Positions 41,046 through 51,722 of a DNA stretch of 64,000 nucleotides are shown one piece after another. The translations under genes and the position numbers were made by a program. The notes below the pieces were generated by a model. The model saw nothing but the letters and a program-made list of their open reading frames with translations, had not been told where the DNA came from and searched no databases. The first letter of the stretch is position 1, and each line of letters begins with the position of its first letter. The stretch is from NCBI GenBank assembly GCA_963210315.1, contig OY723294.1, positions 1,302,001-1,366,000 of the forward strand, read 5' to 3'. The stretch is from Rhynchopus euleeides. Taxonomy: Eukaryota; Euglenozoa; Diplonemea; Diplonemida; Diplonemidae.

Positions 41046-42518
41046 CGTAGATTGCCTAAAGGTTTAGAAACCGGCCGAGCCCGTGGGGGTGACGAACGTA
41101 CTGCCGGCCCGGGATTGTCAAGGTTCTTTCCCCAGATGGCTCACCAGTACCACCAAACCACACGGAGAGCAAAACCGCCGGGGAGGGGGTGGGGGAAGGT
41201 GGGAAGGGCGGCATGCCGAACTACAGCAAGGATGGCCAACAATGCGATCACTGCAAACAAGGCATGGGACACAAGAGGGAAAACCCCCCCCCCCCCACCC
41301 CCAGACCCACGTCACTTTCCACGGGCCGCCAGGCGCGTCAGCGTCGGCGACCGCCCGCCCCCAGTCTGAGAGGCAGCAGCCACGACTCGGCAGGAGGCGG
41401 GCACAACAAAAAAAGGGAGAGTCGTCACTGTGCATATCAGCACGGTCCCGCCCTCTGAGCCAGACTAACCCGCCCATAAAGGAAAAGAGGAAGAGGCGAC
41501 GTAAGGCAATGCCTCCGTGCGGCAAGGAGAACACGAAACAGCGTCCCCCCTCACCGGGGGACGCGACGAGCACGGCCAAAAATCGTTCAAAAATCGTTCA
41601 AAAAAAAAACGTCACTGCCTGGTACGACACAATGGGTGTCCGTCTGGCTGCTGATCGCCCTCAGAATCTATGTAAACGAAACGTTGAAGGATATTGAGCC
41701 TTGGCCATCATCCACACACTCTTCTCCACACACATCCCCCCCGGAAAAGCCAACCAAATGAGTGGGCGGATCCCTGCAGATTCAAGGATAGCGGGCTCGG
41801 TTCTCGTGATGCGGGACTTCGGAGTCCTGTCGTTTGATGCCAGCACGCTGATCTAAAATTTGCAACATGGGTTGGAGACTGTGGGTGGGTCCTTGCTTTT
41901 TAAACGTGCCACTTTTTTTTTGCGATATTGGACGAACATACCCTGTAAGCCACGGTTTGTCCTGCTTGATTTTTTTTGCGGTAGATTGTTTCATTTATCC
42001 CCTCCCCCTGATGGCATGCATACACCCACCACAGCCCCAGGACATCCGCTCTCCATCATTTCTTTCTCAGCACTCCTCCGTTGTATTTCATTTGCCCCGA
42101 CTTTGCCCGTGGCTGCACAGCAGCCGTGGCATGTTCCAAAAAAATAACGTCTGAAAGGGACATGTCATCCTTTTTTCTTCCGCTCCCTTCGGCTGTGTCT
42201 GCACAACCCCCAGCAATATATTCAAACAATGATGGTGCCGACATTGTGTACAACACTGCCTGGTCGTCCCCGTCAGAATGGTTGTCGATAACAAAATACC
42301 CCAATGCGGCTCGTGGTGCCTGTCCCCACGACTCAACACGCTGCCAATATATTTTCCATAACATAAAGACTCTTTCGGAGGTGATCAGAACCTAGGGAAG
42401 CTCGCAAAGCCTTGTGCGCCCCTACGCTCAATCATCCCCACCTTTCCCCGTTTCCACCCCCCTCCCTCCCTTGCAAGTTGTGTTCCATTTTTCACTACTT
42501 ACTTTGCGACGGTGATTC

Positions 42519-42730
42519 GCGAAGTAACGAAGGAAGTCGTACAACACCGAACCTTCGAGAGATAGAGCCTTCACGCCACTTCACAGGGCCTGTGAACTCA
42601 ACACAGCTTTGATACATCAAGTGTGCGCTCAGCAAAAAAAAACAGTCCAGATCCTGTCTTTTTACAGCTGCTGGACGAAGTCTTTTCTTGAAGGGTGTCT
42701 ATCAAAAGGCGGAAACTGTACGATTTCCAT
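42519..42730. repeat. Diverged interspersed repeat, copy 2
   Basis: GCGAAGTAACGAAGG, GCCACTTCACAGGGCCT, GTCCAGATCCTGT and a TACAG..CTGCTGG block occur in the same order as at 10828-11035. The third, more distant copy is at 55868-56018, within the TA-flanked element. Confidence 0.5.
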
Positions 42731-44120
42731 TCCACCCCTCGAAACAGCCCGGCCTCCTTTAGCAGACTGCCAGCCCTTCACCTCTTAGGGGCCCACCTGC
42801 ACCTATTCTGCAGCGTCCCGAAACGTCCCATTTTTTTTGGACCAGGGGGGCAATGCGCCATTGGTGAGGGAGCAGGGGGTTTCAGGGTTCCCACCCCCAC
42901 CCCACCCCATCCACCCAGTTATCCTTTCTACATGACCCAAAACAAACACCCCCCCCCCCCCGCCCGTGCCGCCTTGCTTTTTTATTGCTGTGGGGGTGCT
43001 GGCCTTTGGTGGGGGCGTTCACTCCGCTCTTCGCCCTGACCCCCATTCCCCCCCCCTCGCAGCACTCCACACATCCACATGCGGGATGGCGCCATCACCA
43101 GCTTGTGAAGGTGGCAGCCGCCGCAGTGGAATCGCCTGCATGGCCCGTGTCTTGCCAGCTGCTCTTAGGAGCCTCAAGGGCCATGCAGGAGTGGCGGTGT
43201 GCGTATGGTGTTGTGCAGAGGTCGGAGCAAAGAGAAGATCCCAGTCAGGAGCAGGGTGCTCAGTGATGTGCTGCACTGCTGTAAAAAGAAGAAGGTATCT
43301 CCCTTTCGCAAACCCAAACGGGGAGAGGTGGGGGGGGGGGTAGTGGGCAGGGTGCCTTCTTGAACCCAACATGCACTATCACTGTCACTGCTGCAAAGCC
43401 GACCTATCGCACACATATCCCTTCGGTTTCCCACTGGGTATGTGGTTGCTTTCTTCCCCCCCCCCCCTTTTTCAAAAAAATCCATAACCTGGCGTGGCCG
43501 GCACCCTCCTAACATACACTCGCAGTTCGCATTTAGAGCCTCGATACGTTATGCCCCTTCCCCCTTATCTCTTTCTCTTTGAAGCTTGTCCTCCCTCGCC
43601 TCCCTCTTTACAGTTCTTGAAACGTATAAGGAAGAAACCCCGTTTGGTGGCCCACCGCGCACATCACCACCGCCACCCCTCATGGGCCGCCCCGGCCTCC
43701 AGCCTGGGTCAGAGGACTATGTTTTGGTTGTAAACCAGAAGGAATGGAGGGTTGGAGGGTGTGTGGTGGTGGTGGTGGTGGCCATTTGCGGGTCCTGTGG
43801 GGGCAGGCCTGTCGCTAACTTTTCGATTTTGGAGATTTGGTGGGTTGACGCTCCTGTTTTGGGGGGGGATCAGGGGGGAAAACACTAGGGGTCAATTTTT
43901 CTCGCGCGCGCTTCGCGCGCGCTCGTGTTGTTGCCAAATTTTCCCATCGGTGGACCACTAGGTGGGCACGGTGTGAGGCGCTGGGTTCCTTCCGTGGTTC
44001 CTCTCCCGCTCGCGCCGTCGGGTGCCGGAGGAAACCAAAAAATGGCTTTCGGGACCATGATTTCGACGCTGCCCCCTGATATGTCACGGCCGTCAAAGCG
44101 CAAGGACTTGGTTACTAGAC

Positions 44121-44370
44121 GGGCACGCGAGATGGGGGGTCTGGGGGGCAGGGCCCCCCAGCCGCCGGAGGTCACGGTAGTGAGCATCTGTTCATTGTGG
44201 GCGTACAGATTCTGTGTGAGTTGGCTGCGTCCTCCTGAGGCTACTGGAGTGGGTGGATTCCCTGACCCGGTGGGAATCGAATGACTTGAGTACGAGACAT
44301 ACGCCACAGGGGGGTCTGGGGGGCGGAGCCCCCCAGCCGCCGGAGGCCACGGTAGTGAGCATCTGTTCCT
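44121..44370 (-). repeat. Paired GC-rich palindromic repeat unit, inverted copy of the 9.7-kb pair
   Basis: This is the reverse complement of 9694-9940, including the spacer between the two hairpin units (shared words include CAGATTCTGTG, GTTGGCTGCGTCCTC and TTGAGTACGAGACATACGCC). Many point changes show that the two copies are not recent. The shared spacer indicates that the pair moves or was copied as one unit. Confidence 0.78.
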
Positions 44371-44388
44371 GCAAAACCATACTCTCTT

Positions 44389-44660
44389 CGACGTCGACCC
44401 AGTGAAAGTGGGTTGACGCTTGGTCGACGCTTGGTGAGCGTCGACCCAGTGTAACCGGGCCAACGCTAGGTTAGCGTCGACCCAGTGTAATAAATGGGTT
44501 GACGCTTGGTCCAGGCTTGAATGGCAACCCAGTTCCACTAGGTCGACGCTCCAAGCCTCGACCAAGCGTCAACCCAGTCCACTGGGTCGACGCTGGGTCG
44601 ACGCTTTTTTATGGGGGGGGAAACCCAAAATCACTGGGTCGACGGTCGACGCTTAGCGAC
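44389..44660. repeat. Cluster of GCGTCGACCCAGT motifs in both orientations
   Basis: The first half carries GCGTCGACCCAGT (near 44390, 44437 and 44472), and the second half carries its reverse complement ACTGGGTCGACGC (near 44581, 44595 and 44634), with degenerate versions (GGTTGACGCTTGG) between. The cluster can fold into a large imperfect cruciform. It abuts the paired palindromic unit at 44121-44370. Confidence 0.75.
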
Positions 44661-45270
44661 ATGCCTGCTGTGGGGGTGTGTTGCTGGGGGGGGGGGGGGG
44701 GCGAACAAACGATTCGCGAATGCACGTCGGGGAGAATGCCAGAGAGAGGAGTTGTGTCTGTAGAGTGGCGTGTGCTTTGCTATGGGTCTTGGAGGGGGGT
44801 TTTGGGCTGCTGGCCTTGCTCCCCCCCGACCAAAGCGACACCGACACTATCCTAAACGATTGTGTGTGTTGTGTGTGCGCGTGTCTGCGCCCGACACTCA
44901 CAGTGCAGTCTACACTAAGCCAAAGAAATGGGGGAGTTGAGAGTGTGCGTTCATCCCCCCCCCTGTTCCACACTCACCCCAACATGATGCTGCACTTCTT
45001 GCAGGTGTGTTGCAGAAGACTATCGAAAAGCGCACGTTAAGCCACAAGATTGCCTCCCCTCCCCTCCCGCCATCCCACGCACCCCGCTCACTTTTGCTTT
45101 CGATGCCACACGCACACATGAACCACACTCTCCGCTTGCCGTGTTTTGCTGCAGTGGTTAGCACAGCGAGAGGGGGGGAAGTGTTTGCCGGGTGTTGCTG
45201 CCTGCCGTGTGCCACCTCCACAACCACTCCTACTCGGCAGGGCCTGCCTCAGGCAGGGCTGTGGGCTCCG

Positions 45271-45993
45271 ATGGGCGGGAAGGGGGCAAAGGGCAAGGGC
45301 CGGACCACGGCGGTCGACATTGCGAAGGTGCAGGCAGATGCACAGGATAACATGAAGAAGCTGGAGCAGCAGATCGAGCGGGGGGAGGGCAGCGTCAGCC
45401 TGTGGCCTGAGCACACGAGCATCCCGCGGCGGACGATGCCTCTGCAGCTGCCGCCCGCTCTGGCTGGGGACACGGATATGATGGCGGCTATGCGGAACAG
45501 AGTTCAGTGCGCACGGACGTGGGCCATGATGGAACAGCCCAGCACGGTGCAGGCGTTGCCCTACTTTGACTCGTCGCAGCGTGCGACAGAGGTGGCCCGG
45601 TGGCGCAGCAAGCGGAAGGCAGGCAACGACACGTGCTGGCCTACGCTGCGGAAGGTATACGGCGGGGTGCTGGGTGGCGGCATGCCGCCTGCGCCGGGCA
45701 CGGCCCCGTCCGCGTGGCCGGTGCCGGGGGGCACCGGCCTGTGGAAGCACTACTTCCCGCAGGAGCTTCTGGTGGAGGATTTCGATCAGTACCTCCATCA
45801 GCTTGCGAAGCGCAGGCGCCTGACGCGCAGTAAGGCCGGCGGCTTCGTGAGGCGGACGGGTGGCGATGGGGAGGATGAAGATGCGCTGGCACAGGAGGAG
45901 GAGAGCGATGCAGACGACGACTACAAGTACGACCACTACGCTGACGAGGACAAATCTGACGAGGCTGACGTCGACAGTGGTGGTGATATCTAA
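45271..45993 (+). CDS. Probable RNA polymerase III subunit RPC7/Rpc31-like protein
   Basis: This 240-residue protein has features of the RPC7 (yeast Rpc31) family. The N terminus is short and basic, Gly/Lys/Arg-rich (MGGKGAKGKGR, compare the Gly/Arg-rich start of animal RPC7). A central block has a Pro-rich strand (SLWPEHTSIPRRTMPLQLPP) and then LPYFDSSQRATEVARW, which aligns with the family LPYF element. The C-terminal tail is strongly acidic with spaced tyrosines (DADDDYKYDHYADEDKSDEA). In known complexes this subunit sits with RPC3 and RPC6 and aids initiation at tRNA and 5S genes. The match is by eye and rests on layout more than identity. An in-frame open stretch begins at 45007 but looks like leader sequence. 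Confidence 0.5.
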   Translation: MGGKGAKGKGRTTAVDIAKVQADAQDNMKKLEQQIERGEGSVSLWPEHTSIPRRTMPLQLPPALAGDTDMMAAMRNRVQCARTWAMMEQPSTVQALPYFDSSQRATEVARWRSKRKAGNDTCWPTLRKVYGGVLGGGMPPAPGTAPSAWPVPGGTGLWKHYFPQELLVEDFDQYLHQLAKRRRLTRSKAGGFVRRTGGDGEDEDALAQEEESDADDDYKYDHYADEDKSDEADVDSGGDI

Positions 45994-46249
45994 GCCTTCG
46001 TTCTCCTCCGGGCCTCTGCCTTCTGGTGCCGGCCGCGTCGAGGTTGTATGGCGCAGTGCATTCTAGCCTTTGGTACTTTGGCCGAATATATCCAGTCGCA
46101 GGTGTGGTTGGTGTGGGTCAAGAACGCAACCGTGTGGACGCTTGTTTTGTTACAATGCGCATATTTCAGTCTTTCTTAGAGTCGGCAGCCACCACACCCC
46201 TTGACAGGCGTTGCCCACAACAACAACAGACACAAGAACTTTCCAGAAG

Positions 46250-47167
46250 ATGGGGCGTCTGGCGGCATTTGCTGTGGTGGTGGGTGCTGTGGCCCTGCAG
46301 GGTGTGTCGGCGCAGCACTGCTCGCCTGTGTGCGAGGCGTGCTGCCCCCGTGGAGACGGGGGCGAGTGGCTGCGTCCGAATGCGGACGGGGACTGCGTGG
46401 GACGCAGCGGTGTTGCGCAGTGCAGGCTTGGGCGCGGGAAGTGCACCGGGGGGAAGGCGGCGGCGGTGTGCGAGCGGGTGCACCACGCGTCTGTGACGCT
46501 GTACAAGCCTGGGATGGACTCGGACCCGCCGGCAAACGTGTGGGTGCAGGAGGGGATGCCCGGGTGGAGCGTGACGAAGGCGGTCGGGGGCGCCCTGCAG
46601 AACTTCCCGCCGTACTTCCTGAACGGGATGGTGGCGCACGTCGGTGACCACGTGGTGCCGAAGGGGACGGACGTGGACTTCTACTGCCCGGAGGAGGCAC
46701 GTGGGTACTGCGACGCGGTGGTGCTGATGTACGAGTGCAGCCCGTGCAGGACGCAGACGGGCGGGCTGCCTGCGCTGCTTGCGGCGGCAGGTTTCGACCG
46801 TTCCCGCTGCGGGCCGACCTTCACGACGGGGATGCGTGGCGGGCACCAGCACCGCCTCACGGTGTGGCGGAAGCGCGTGGAGGCGGGGCACCGTGTCCGG
46901 CTCCAGACGGAGGGGGACGCGGAGTGGGTCGCCTTCGCCATCAGCCACGGCAGCAGCATCGACTGCGCAGACGACTTCGAGACGCGTGAGGGGTGCGAGC
47001 TCCCGTCGAACGGCGGGATCTGCGCGTGGAAGGGCGGGAGGTGCGAGCTCAACAGGTGTGTCACCTTCGGCCCTGCGCGTGGCTGCGACCCTGCGACCTG
47101 CGTGGGGAACGAGCTGCCGGGCGTTGACGCTGGTGTGGACATGGTGCTCCCCGACGAGATGAAGTAG
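46250..47167 (+). CDS. Secreted Cys-rich protein A, copy 2
   Basis: This 305-residue protein is almost identical to the product of 18831-19754. Differences I can see are Thr to Ala just after the signal peptide, Met to Arg in the C-terminal KGGMCEL segment, loss of two residues in GVDVDSGVDM (now GVDAGVDM), and Arg to Leu near the end. All cysteines are kept. The ATG has the same CTTTCCAG acceptor-like context three bases upstream. Function is not recognised. Confidence 0.85.
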   Translation: MGRLAAFAVVVGAVALQGVSAQHCSPVCEACCPRGDGGEWLRPNADGDCVGRSGVAQCRLGRGKCTGGKAAAVCERVHHASVTLYKPGMDSDPPANVWVQEGMPGWSVTKAVGGALQNFPPYFLNGMVAHVGDHVVPKGTDVDFYCPEEARGYCDAVVLMYECSPCRTQTGGLPALLAAAGFDRSRCGPTFTTGMRGGHQHRLTVWRKRVEAGHRVRLQTEGDAEWVAFAISHGSSIDCADDFETREGCELPSNGGICAWKGGRCELNRCVTFGPARGCDPATCVGNELPGVDAGVDMVLPDEMK

Positions 47168-47768
47168 ATCGAGCCGCCTTTCAACCTTTCCCTCTCCTTG
47201 AACCTTCAGCCTTGAACATGTGAACCCTGAACAGCGTGTGTGCACAGTACATCCACAGTGCACACATGCAACTGCAACACCGATCCGATATGCAAACCTT
47301 GCTTTGCCCTGTTGCCCTTGTGCCACCACAGCACACCCCTTCCTGAGAGCAGGATGGGGTGCTGCCGCCTCTCCGCGTTGCTTTTCATTGCCATACCTTT
47401 TCCTCCCAACACATGGCCCTGAGGTGCCACTGCACCATGACGAAGGGCTGCCCCCTCCCCCGTTGTCGTGATCGCACAGCGCTGCGGCGGCAACCACGGT
47501 CGCAAAGAGGCACGTCTGCCTCGAGGCTGTGCAGCCGCCGCAGCCGCGGTTGTGCCTCGTGCCACAAGCACTTCTTTTGCTTTCCTGGTGGCCCGAAGGG
47601 GCTGCCGCCGCTGCATTGCCGAGATCGGAGGTGCACGTGCACATGGTGTCTGGCTGCTCGCCCCTGCCCACACCCAGACTCTGCGTGTTGTTGTGCGCAC
47701 TGCATGCACCACCACCCTGCCCAGCACTGGAGCACCACCAACCACCCGCAGACATACCAACACTCACA
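47168..47768 (+). other. A-B intergenic region, copy 2
   Basis: About 600 bp matching 19755-20360, with a 5-bp contraction of the GCTTT repeat near 47305. Conservation of this spacer in both copies reflects the recent duplication and is not independent evidence of function. Confidence 0.6.
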
Positions 47769-50483
47769 ATGCGTGCTGCGCTCATCCTGGGATGGGCTGC
47801 TGTGTCGGCAGCCCAGATGGTGGACCCCCCAGTCATGCCGGTTGCGACGACCGGTGGCGCAGCAAGCGGGATCACGGTGAACGGTACTCGTGCACAGCCT
47901 GCGAACTGGACAAAACCCGAGCCACCCATGCCTGGTCAGAATGGGAGGAAGCCCCAGCCACCGACCACTGGGACGAAGCCGCAGCCTCCCATGCCGCACC
48001 AGAACACGACACGTCCTGACCAGCCTGTCCCGCCTGTGAACGGGACCAAGCCCCACCCGCCGATGCCTGGTCAGAACGGTACGAAGCCTGTGCCACCCAT
48101 GCCTGGCCACAACGGGACGAAGCCGCAGCCGCCGATGCCTGGTCAGAACGGCACACGCCCACTGCCACCGACGACTGGCCACAACGGGACGAAGCCGCAG
48201 CCTCCCATGCCGCACCAGAACACGACACGTCCTGACCAGCCTGTCCCGCCTGTGAACGGGACCAAGCCGCACCCGCCTATGCCGCACCAGAACGGGACGA
48301 AGCCGCAGCCACCGATGCCTGGTCACAACGGGACGAAGCCTGTGCCGCCCATGCCTGGCCAGAACGGGACACGCCCGCGGCCTCCCATGCCGCACCAGAA
48401 CGGGACGAAGCCCCACCCGCCCATGCCTGGTCAGAACGGGACACGTCCCCAGCCACCCACTGGGCACAACAGCACGAAGCCTCTGCCGCCCATGCCTGGC
48501 CACAACGGGACGAAGCCGCAGCCGCCGATGCCTGGTCACAACGGCACACGCCCACTGCCACCGACGACTGGCCACAACGGGACCAAGCCCCACCCGCCGA
48601 TGCCGCACCAGAACGGGACGAAGCCGCAGCCACCGATGCCTGGTCACAACGGTACGAAGCCTGTGCCGCCCAGGCCTGGCCACAACGGGACACGTCCGCA
48701 GCCTCCCATGCCGCACCAGAACGGGACGAAGCCCCAGCCGCCGATGCCTGGCCACGACGGGACGAAGCCGCAGCCACCCAGGCCTGGTCACAACGAGACG
48801 AAGCCTGTGCCACCGATGCCGCACCACAACACGACACGTCCTGACGTGCCTGTGAACGGGACGAAGCCCCGCCCGCCCATGCCGCACCACAACACGACGA
48901 AGCCGGAGCCTCCGACAGCGGGCCACAACGGGACACGGCCGCGCCCTCCCATGCCTGGGCACAACGAGACGAAGCCTGTGCCGCCGATGCCGCACCACAA
49001 CACGACGAAGCCTGTGCCGGCGCAGAACGGGTCGCACCCCCGGCCGCCCATGCCGCACCAGCACTGCTCAGGGCGTGTGGCGGAGTGGCGGCGTGAGCAG
49101 CAGGAGTGGTGCTGCGCCAACAAGCACGTCGGGTGCGCACCCCCTGCACCGTTCCACTGCGAGGATGTGAACGGGACGGCGCACTGGGCAGCGGAGCAGA
49201 AGGCGTACTGCTGCGAGCGCCACCTGGTGGGGTGCGGGGCACGGGCAGACGTGTTCGACTGCACGTGGTCTGCAGCGACTGCGGAGCCGTGGACGCCGCA
49301 GCAGGAGAAGTGGTGCTGTGCGGAGAAGCAGGTGCGGTGCCCCAGCACGCAGGAGGCGCAGCGCCGTGAGAGGAAGGCGGCGTGCCACGAGGCGGAGGGT
49401 GCCGGTGTGCTTGCGCTGCCCCAGACACACTCGTGCTGCACGGAGTTCGACATCGGGTGTCGCGGGAAGTACGAGTGCTTCGGCAACGCAACGGACGTGG
49501 CGGCGTGGACGGAGGACCAGCGCACGTGGTGCTGCCGCGAGAAGGACGTCGGGTGTGCGCAGAAGTGCGAGCACGCCGCTGCGCAGCGCGGCGAGATGAC
49601 GGCGTCGCAGCAGGACTTCTGCTGCGCCAGCAAGGGTGTCGGGTGCTCTGCGGCGTGGCAGGAGCAGCAGCAGCGTGCTGACAAGGAGGCGGAGGCTGCT
49701 GAGGAGGAGGCCCACAGCGGCAGCGGCAGTAGCAGCAGCAGCAGCAGCAGCACGCACGCGAAGCGCGACCTGCGGCTGAAGGTTGCGGGGACGGCGGCAG
49801 AGCTGTTCGAGAACCCGAAGCAGATGCTGCGCCGCCTGCGGTGGGCGCTGATTGCCGCGTCGGAGCGCCTGCAGGAGAACCCGGGGCGCCTGGTGGTGCG
49901 TGTCATCGGGGCGCTGATGGCGAACCTGACGGTGCCGCCCGCTCACAAGCTGGGCAACTGGTCGGTGAACATCACGCGTGCGTGGAACACGGAGCTGCGT
50001 GCGGAGGAGGACGAGCGCGTGCAGGGGCTGCGGAAGGGTGTGCAGGCCCGTGTGGGTGCCCTGCTGCAGGACAGCTCCGCCACTGCGGAGGACGGGCTGA
50101 TGGTCGACTACACGATTGCCGACGCTTCCGACGCAGCTGTGGCTCAGACGGTGGGCGAGATCGACACCCAGCTGCAGAAGGGTGGTGTGAACGGGAACGG
50201 GGTGCGCCCCCTGTCCGGTGCACAGGAGGAGCTGGGCAGCACGGGCGGTGCCCCCTCCGCGTCCGGGTCGTCGTCCAGCGACAAGGGGTGGCTGTGGGCG
50301 CTGCTGAGCGTGGCGGGTGCTCTGTGCGTGGGTGCAGGCATCGCCGCAGTGGTTGTGCACAAGCGCCGCCAGCGTGACGACGCGCCCTTCAACGAGGTGC
50401 TGCGTGAGGTGGAGTGCGACGATGTGCACGTCAGCAATGCGCAGTACACCCCGACCTCCTCCGACAGCACCATGCGCCTGTAG
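47769..50483 (+). CDS. Proline-rich, N-glycosylated surface protein B, copy 2
   Basis: This 904-residue protein has the same architecture as copy 1: signal peptide MRAALILGWAAVSAAQ, proline-rich PPMPGQNGTKP repeats, six CC-x4-V/I-x-C modules, a Ser/Gly linker, a globular segment, a transmembrane helix and a short tail. The proline-rich array has a different number and order of units; for example, it includes PRPGHNGTRP and GHDGTKP variants and one fewer HQNTTRPDQPVPPVNG block. The Ser/Gly linker is six residues shorter. The Cys modules and C-terminal domain differ by only one or two residues (Glu to Gly before the transmembrane segment). Repeat regions therefore evolve faster than the folded parts. 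Confidence 0.88.
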   Translation: MRAALILGWAAVSAAQMVDPPVMPVATTGGAASGITVNGTRAQPANWTKPEPPMPGQNGRKPQPPTTGTKPQPPMPHQNTTRPDQPVPPVNGTKPHPPMPGQNGTKPVPPMPGHNGTKPQPPMPGQNGTRPLPPTTGHNGTKPQPPMPHQNTTRPDQPVPPVNGTKPHPPMPHQNGTKPQPPMPGHNGTKPVPPMPGQNGTRPRPPMPHQNGTKPHPPMPGQNGTRPQPPTGHNSTKPLPPMPGHNGTKPQPPMPGHNGTRPLPPTTGHNGTKPHPPMPHQNGTKPQPPMPGHNGTKPVPPRPGHNGTRPQPPMPHQNGTKPQPPMPGHDGTKPQPPRPGHNETKPVPPMPHHNTTRPDVPVNGTKPRPPMPHHNTTKPEPPTAGHNGTRPRPPMPGHNETKPVPPMPHHNTTKPVPAQNGSHPRPPMPHQHCSGRVAEWRREQQEWCCANKHVGCAPPAPFHCEDVNGTAHWAAEQKAYCCERHLVGCGARADVFDCTWSAATAEPWTPQQEKWCCAEKQVRCPSTQEAQRRERKAACHEAEGAGVLALPQTHSCCTEFDIGCRGKYECFGNATDVAAWTEDQRTWCCREKDVGCAQKCEHAAAQRGEMTASQQDFCCASKGVGCSAAWQEQQQRADKEAEAAEEEAHSGSGSSSSSSSSTHAKRDLRLKVAGTAAELFENPKQMLRRLRWALIAASERLQENPGRLVVRVIGALMANLTVPPAHKLGNWSVNITRAWNTELRAEEDERVQGLRKGVQARVGALLQDSSATAEDGLMVDYTIADASDAAVAQTVGEIDTQLQKGGVNGNGVRPLSGAQEELGSTGGAPSASGSSSSDKGWLWALLSVAGALCVGAGIAAVVVHKRRQRDDAPFNEVLREVECDDVHVSNAQYTPTSSDSTMRL

Positions 50484-51722
50484 GTGGGACAACTCACGAA
50501 CACGTTTCCAGACTGATGAGTGACTGAGACTGTGGGCATTTCCTTGTGCCTGCCTGTGCGACAACAATGTGCGTTGCGGGTGACAGACAGTGTGGCTGTC
50601 ACCCGCACTTCTTCTTTACTGAACTGAAACTGCGATGCGCCCTCTTGAATGCGGGCGTGTGCAATGAACACCATATCTGTGCAGCACCTCCAGGTGCTGC
50701 TGCACTGAACACGCTGCACACACACCCACAGCAGTGCGGCCCAAGGCCACCAGGTGGTGGTACGTGCCTGGGCTCAAGGAGTTCAGGTGCGAGGGTCCGT
50801 CCTTGACACAACGGGGACGGCACCACACCTGTGCTGCTGCTGCTGGTGTGGTTGCAGCCACACTGAACATGCATTCCTGCTTCCCTCCCGGCACCGCCTT
50901 GCTTCTTAGATCCTGTGTGCCGCCTGTCTGCAAAGCTTTGGAGGGAATCACGTAACTCACGTCCTGTGGTGCTGGTGCATTATGTTTTCGTGACGCACAA
51001 CTCACACAACGCACCCGTGCCTATCTGTGGTCTTCCTCACACAAACCCACACATGCACTGTGTCTGACGTGCGTACCTTGCTGTTTCCTCAGCCACCCAC
51101 CACCCTCCCATCCATCCAACCCCCGTTCCACATGGTCTATTCCGTGTAGCTCCTGTCCCCGAAATGATCAACCGAACATGCCGTCTTTTTGTTACCTCCA
51201 GCCACAGCACTCGCCTGTGCACGGCACAGGCGTGTTCGCATGCTGTTGCGACGTGCTGGGCTCTGCACCACCCCCCTTGCTGCGACGGCGGTGTGCCCTG
51301 CTGTGGCCCAGGCCCCTCGCATGGCTTTCCTCCCAGGGATTGCAGAGGTGCACGAGCCTCTGCCACGCGGTGCCGTCCGGTGTCGGGCTGCACCACCGCA
51401 GCACACGAAACCGACACACGGCGCACCTCTTCGTGGCGCCACTCTCCGCACAAACCTGCCTTGCAAGGCACAGGCACAGACCCAGCACAACAGCGCACAG
51501 GGCCACCTGTCCCTCCTCCTGGGGACAGGCCTTGCCTGCGCCTGTCGACGAAGCTTCCAGCAACGAACCAAGCCATACCAGATCACAACGACCCATCTCC
51601 CCCACCCACCTACCTACCCACCCGCTCTCTCCCTCCAACCCACCCACTAGCACTGTCCTCTGCACCACCTTGCACCCCACTTCACCACCACCCCCTCCAG
51701 TGCGCTGTACAGCGCCGACACG
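50484..51722 (+). other. 3' flank of gene B copy 2 and leader of VPS41
   Basis: 1.15 kb repeats the hairpin-rich flank of copy 1, including the perfect GCGGGTGACAG/CTGTCACCCGC stem at 50576-50606. The final 83 bp is unique, pyrimidine-rich, and ends with CCCCCTCCAG and a short leader before the VPS41 ATG. No gene is supported. Confidence 0.6.

Larger units (their letters stand above)
40493..45270. other. 4.8-kb gene-poor region with structured and dispersed repeats
   Basis: No gene is firmly supported. It contains the structured repeat at 40660-41045, a frame at 41126-41370 that opens with ATG right after TTCTTTCCCCAG but gives a low-complexity peptide, copies of interspersed repeats (42519-42730 and 44121-44370), and the GTCGAC cluster at 44389-44660. 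G runs (43325-43340, 43859-43868, 44689-44702) and C runs (42950-42961, 43455-43468) alternate. The possible acceptor TTTTGCTGCAG at about 45144-45154 precedes the next gene. Confidence 0.5.
46188..51639 (+). repeat. Segmental duplication, copy 2 (A-B gene cassette)
   Basis: About 5.45 kb, nearly identical to 18768-24286. Its left end lies 195 bp after the RPC7-like gene and its right end 83 bp before the VPS41 start codon, so the copy was placed exactly between two genes without breaking either. The size difference from copy 1 is almost fully explained by 54 bp of repeat change in gene B, 6 bp in gene A and 5 bp in the spacer. Confidence 0.95.

Noticed and set aside
41126..41458. Frames with an ATG after TTCTTTCCCCAG and a peptide containing CDHCKQGMGH, suggestive of a zinc knuckle
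   Set aside because: Spacing does not fit the CCHC knuckle, the peptide soon becomes Pro/Arg low complexity, and no reverse transcriptase follows.
44121..44370. Proteins containing SGGRSPPAAGGHGS or SGGWGAPPPRPP segments
   Set aside because: These are translations of the GC-rich palindromic repeat, which is open in several frames; not real coding sequence.
18768..51639. Assembly duplication or collapsed haplotypes as the explanation of the repeated cassette
   Set aside because: The two copies have different unique flanks inside one contig and carry distinct indels, so a true duplication is more likely. Long-read support is still needed to exclude misassembly.
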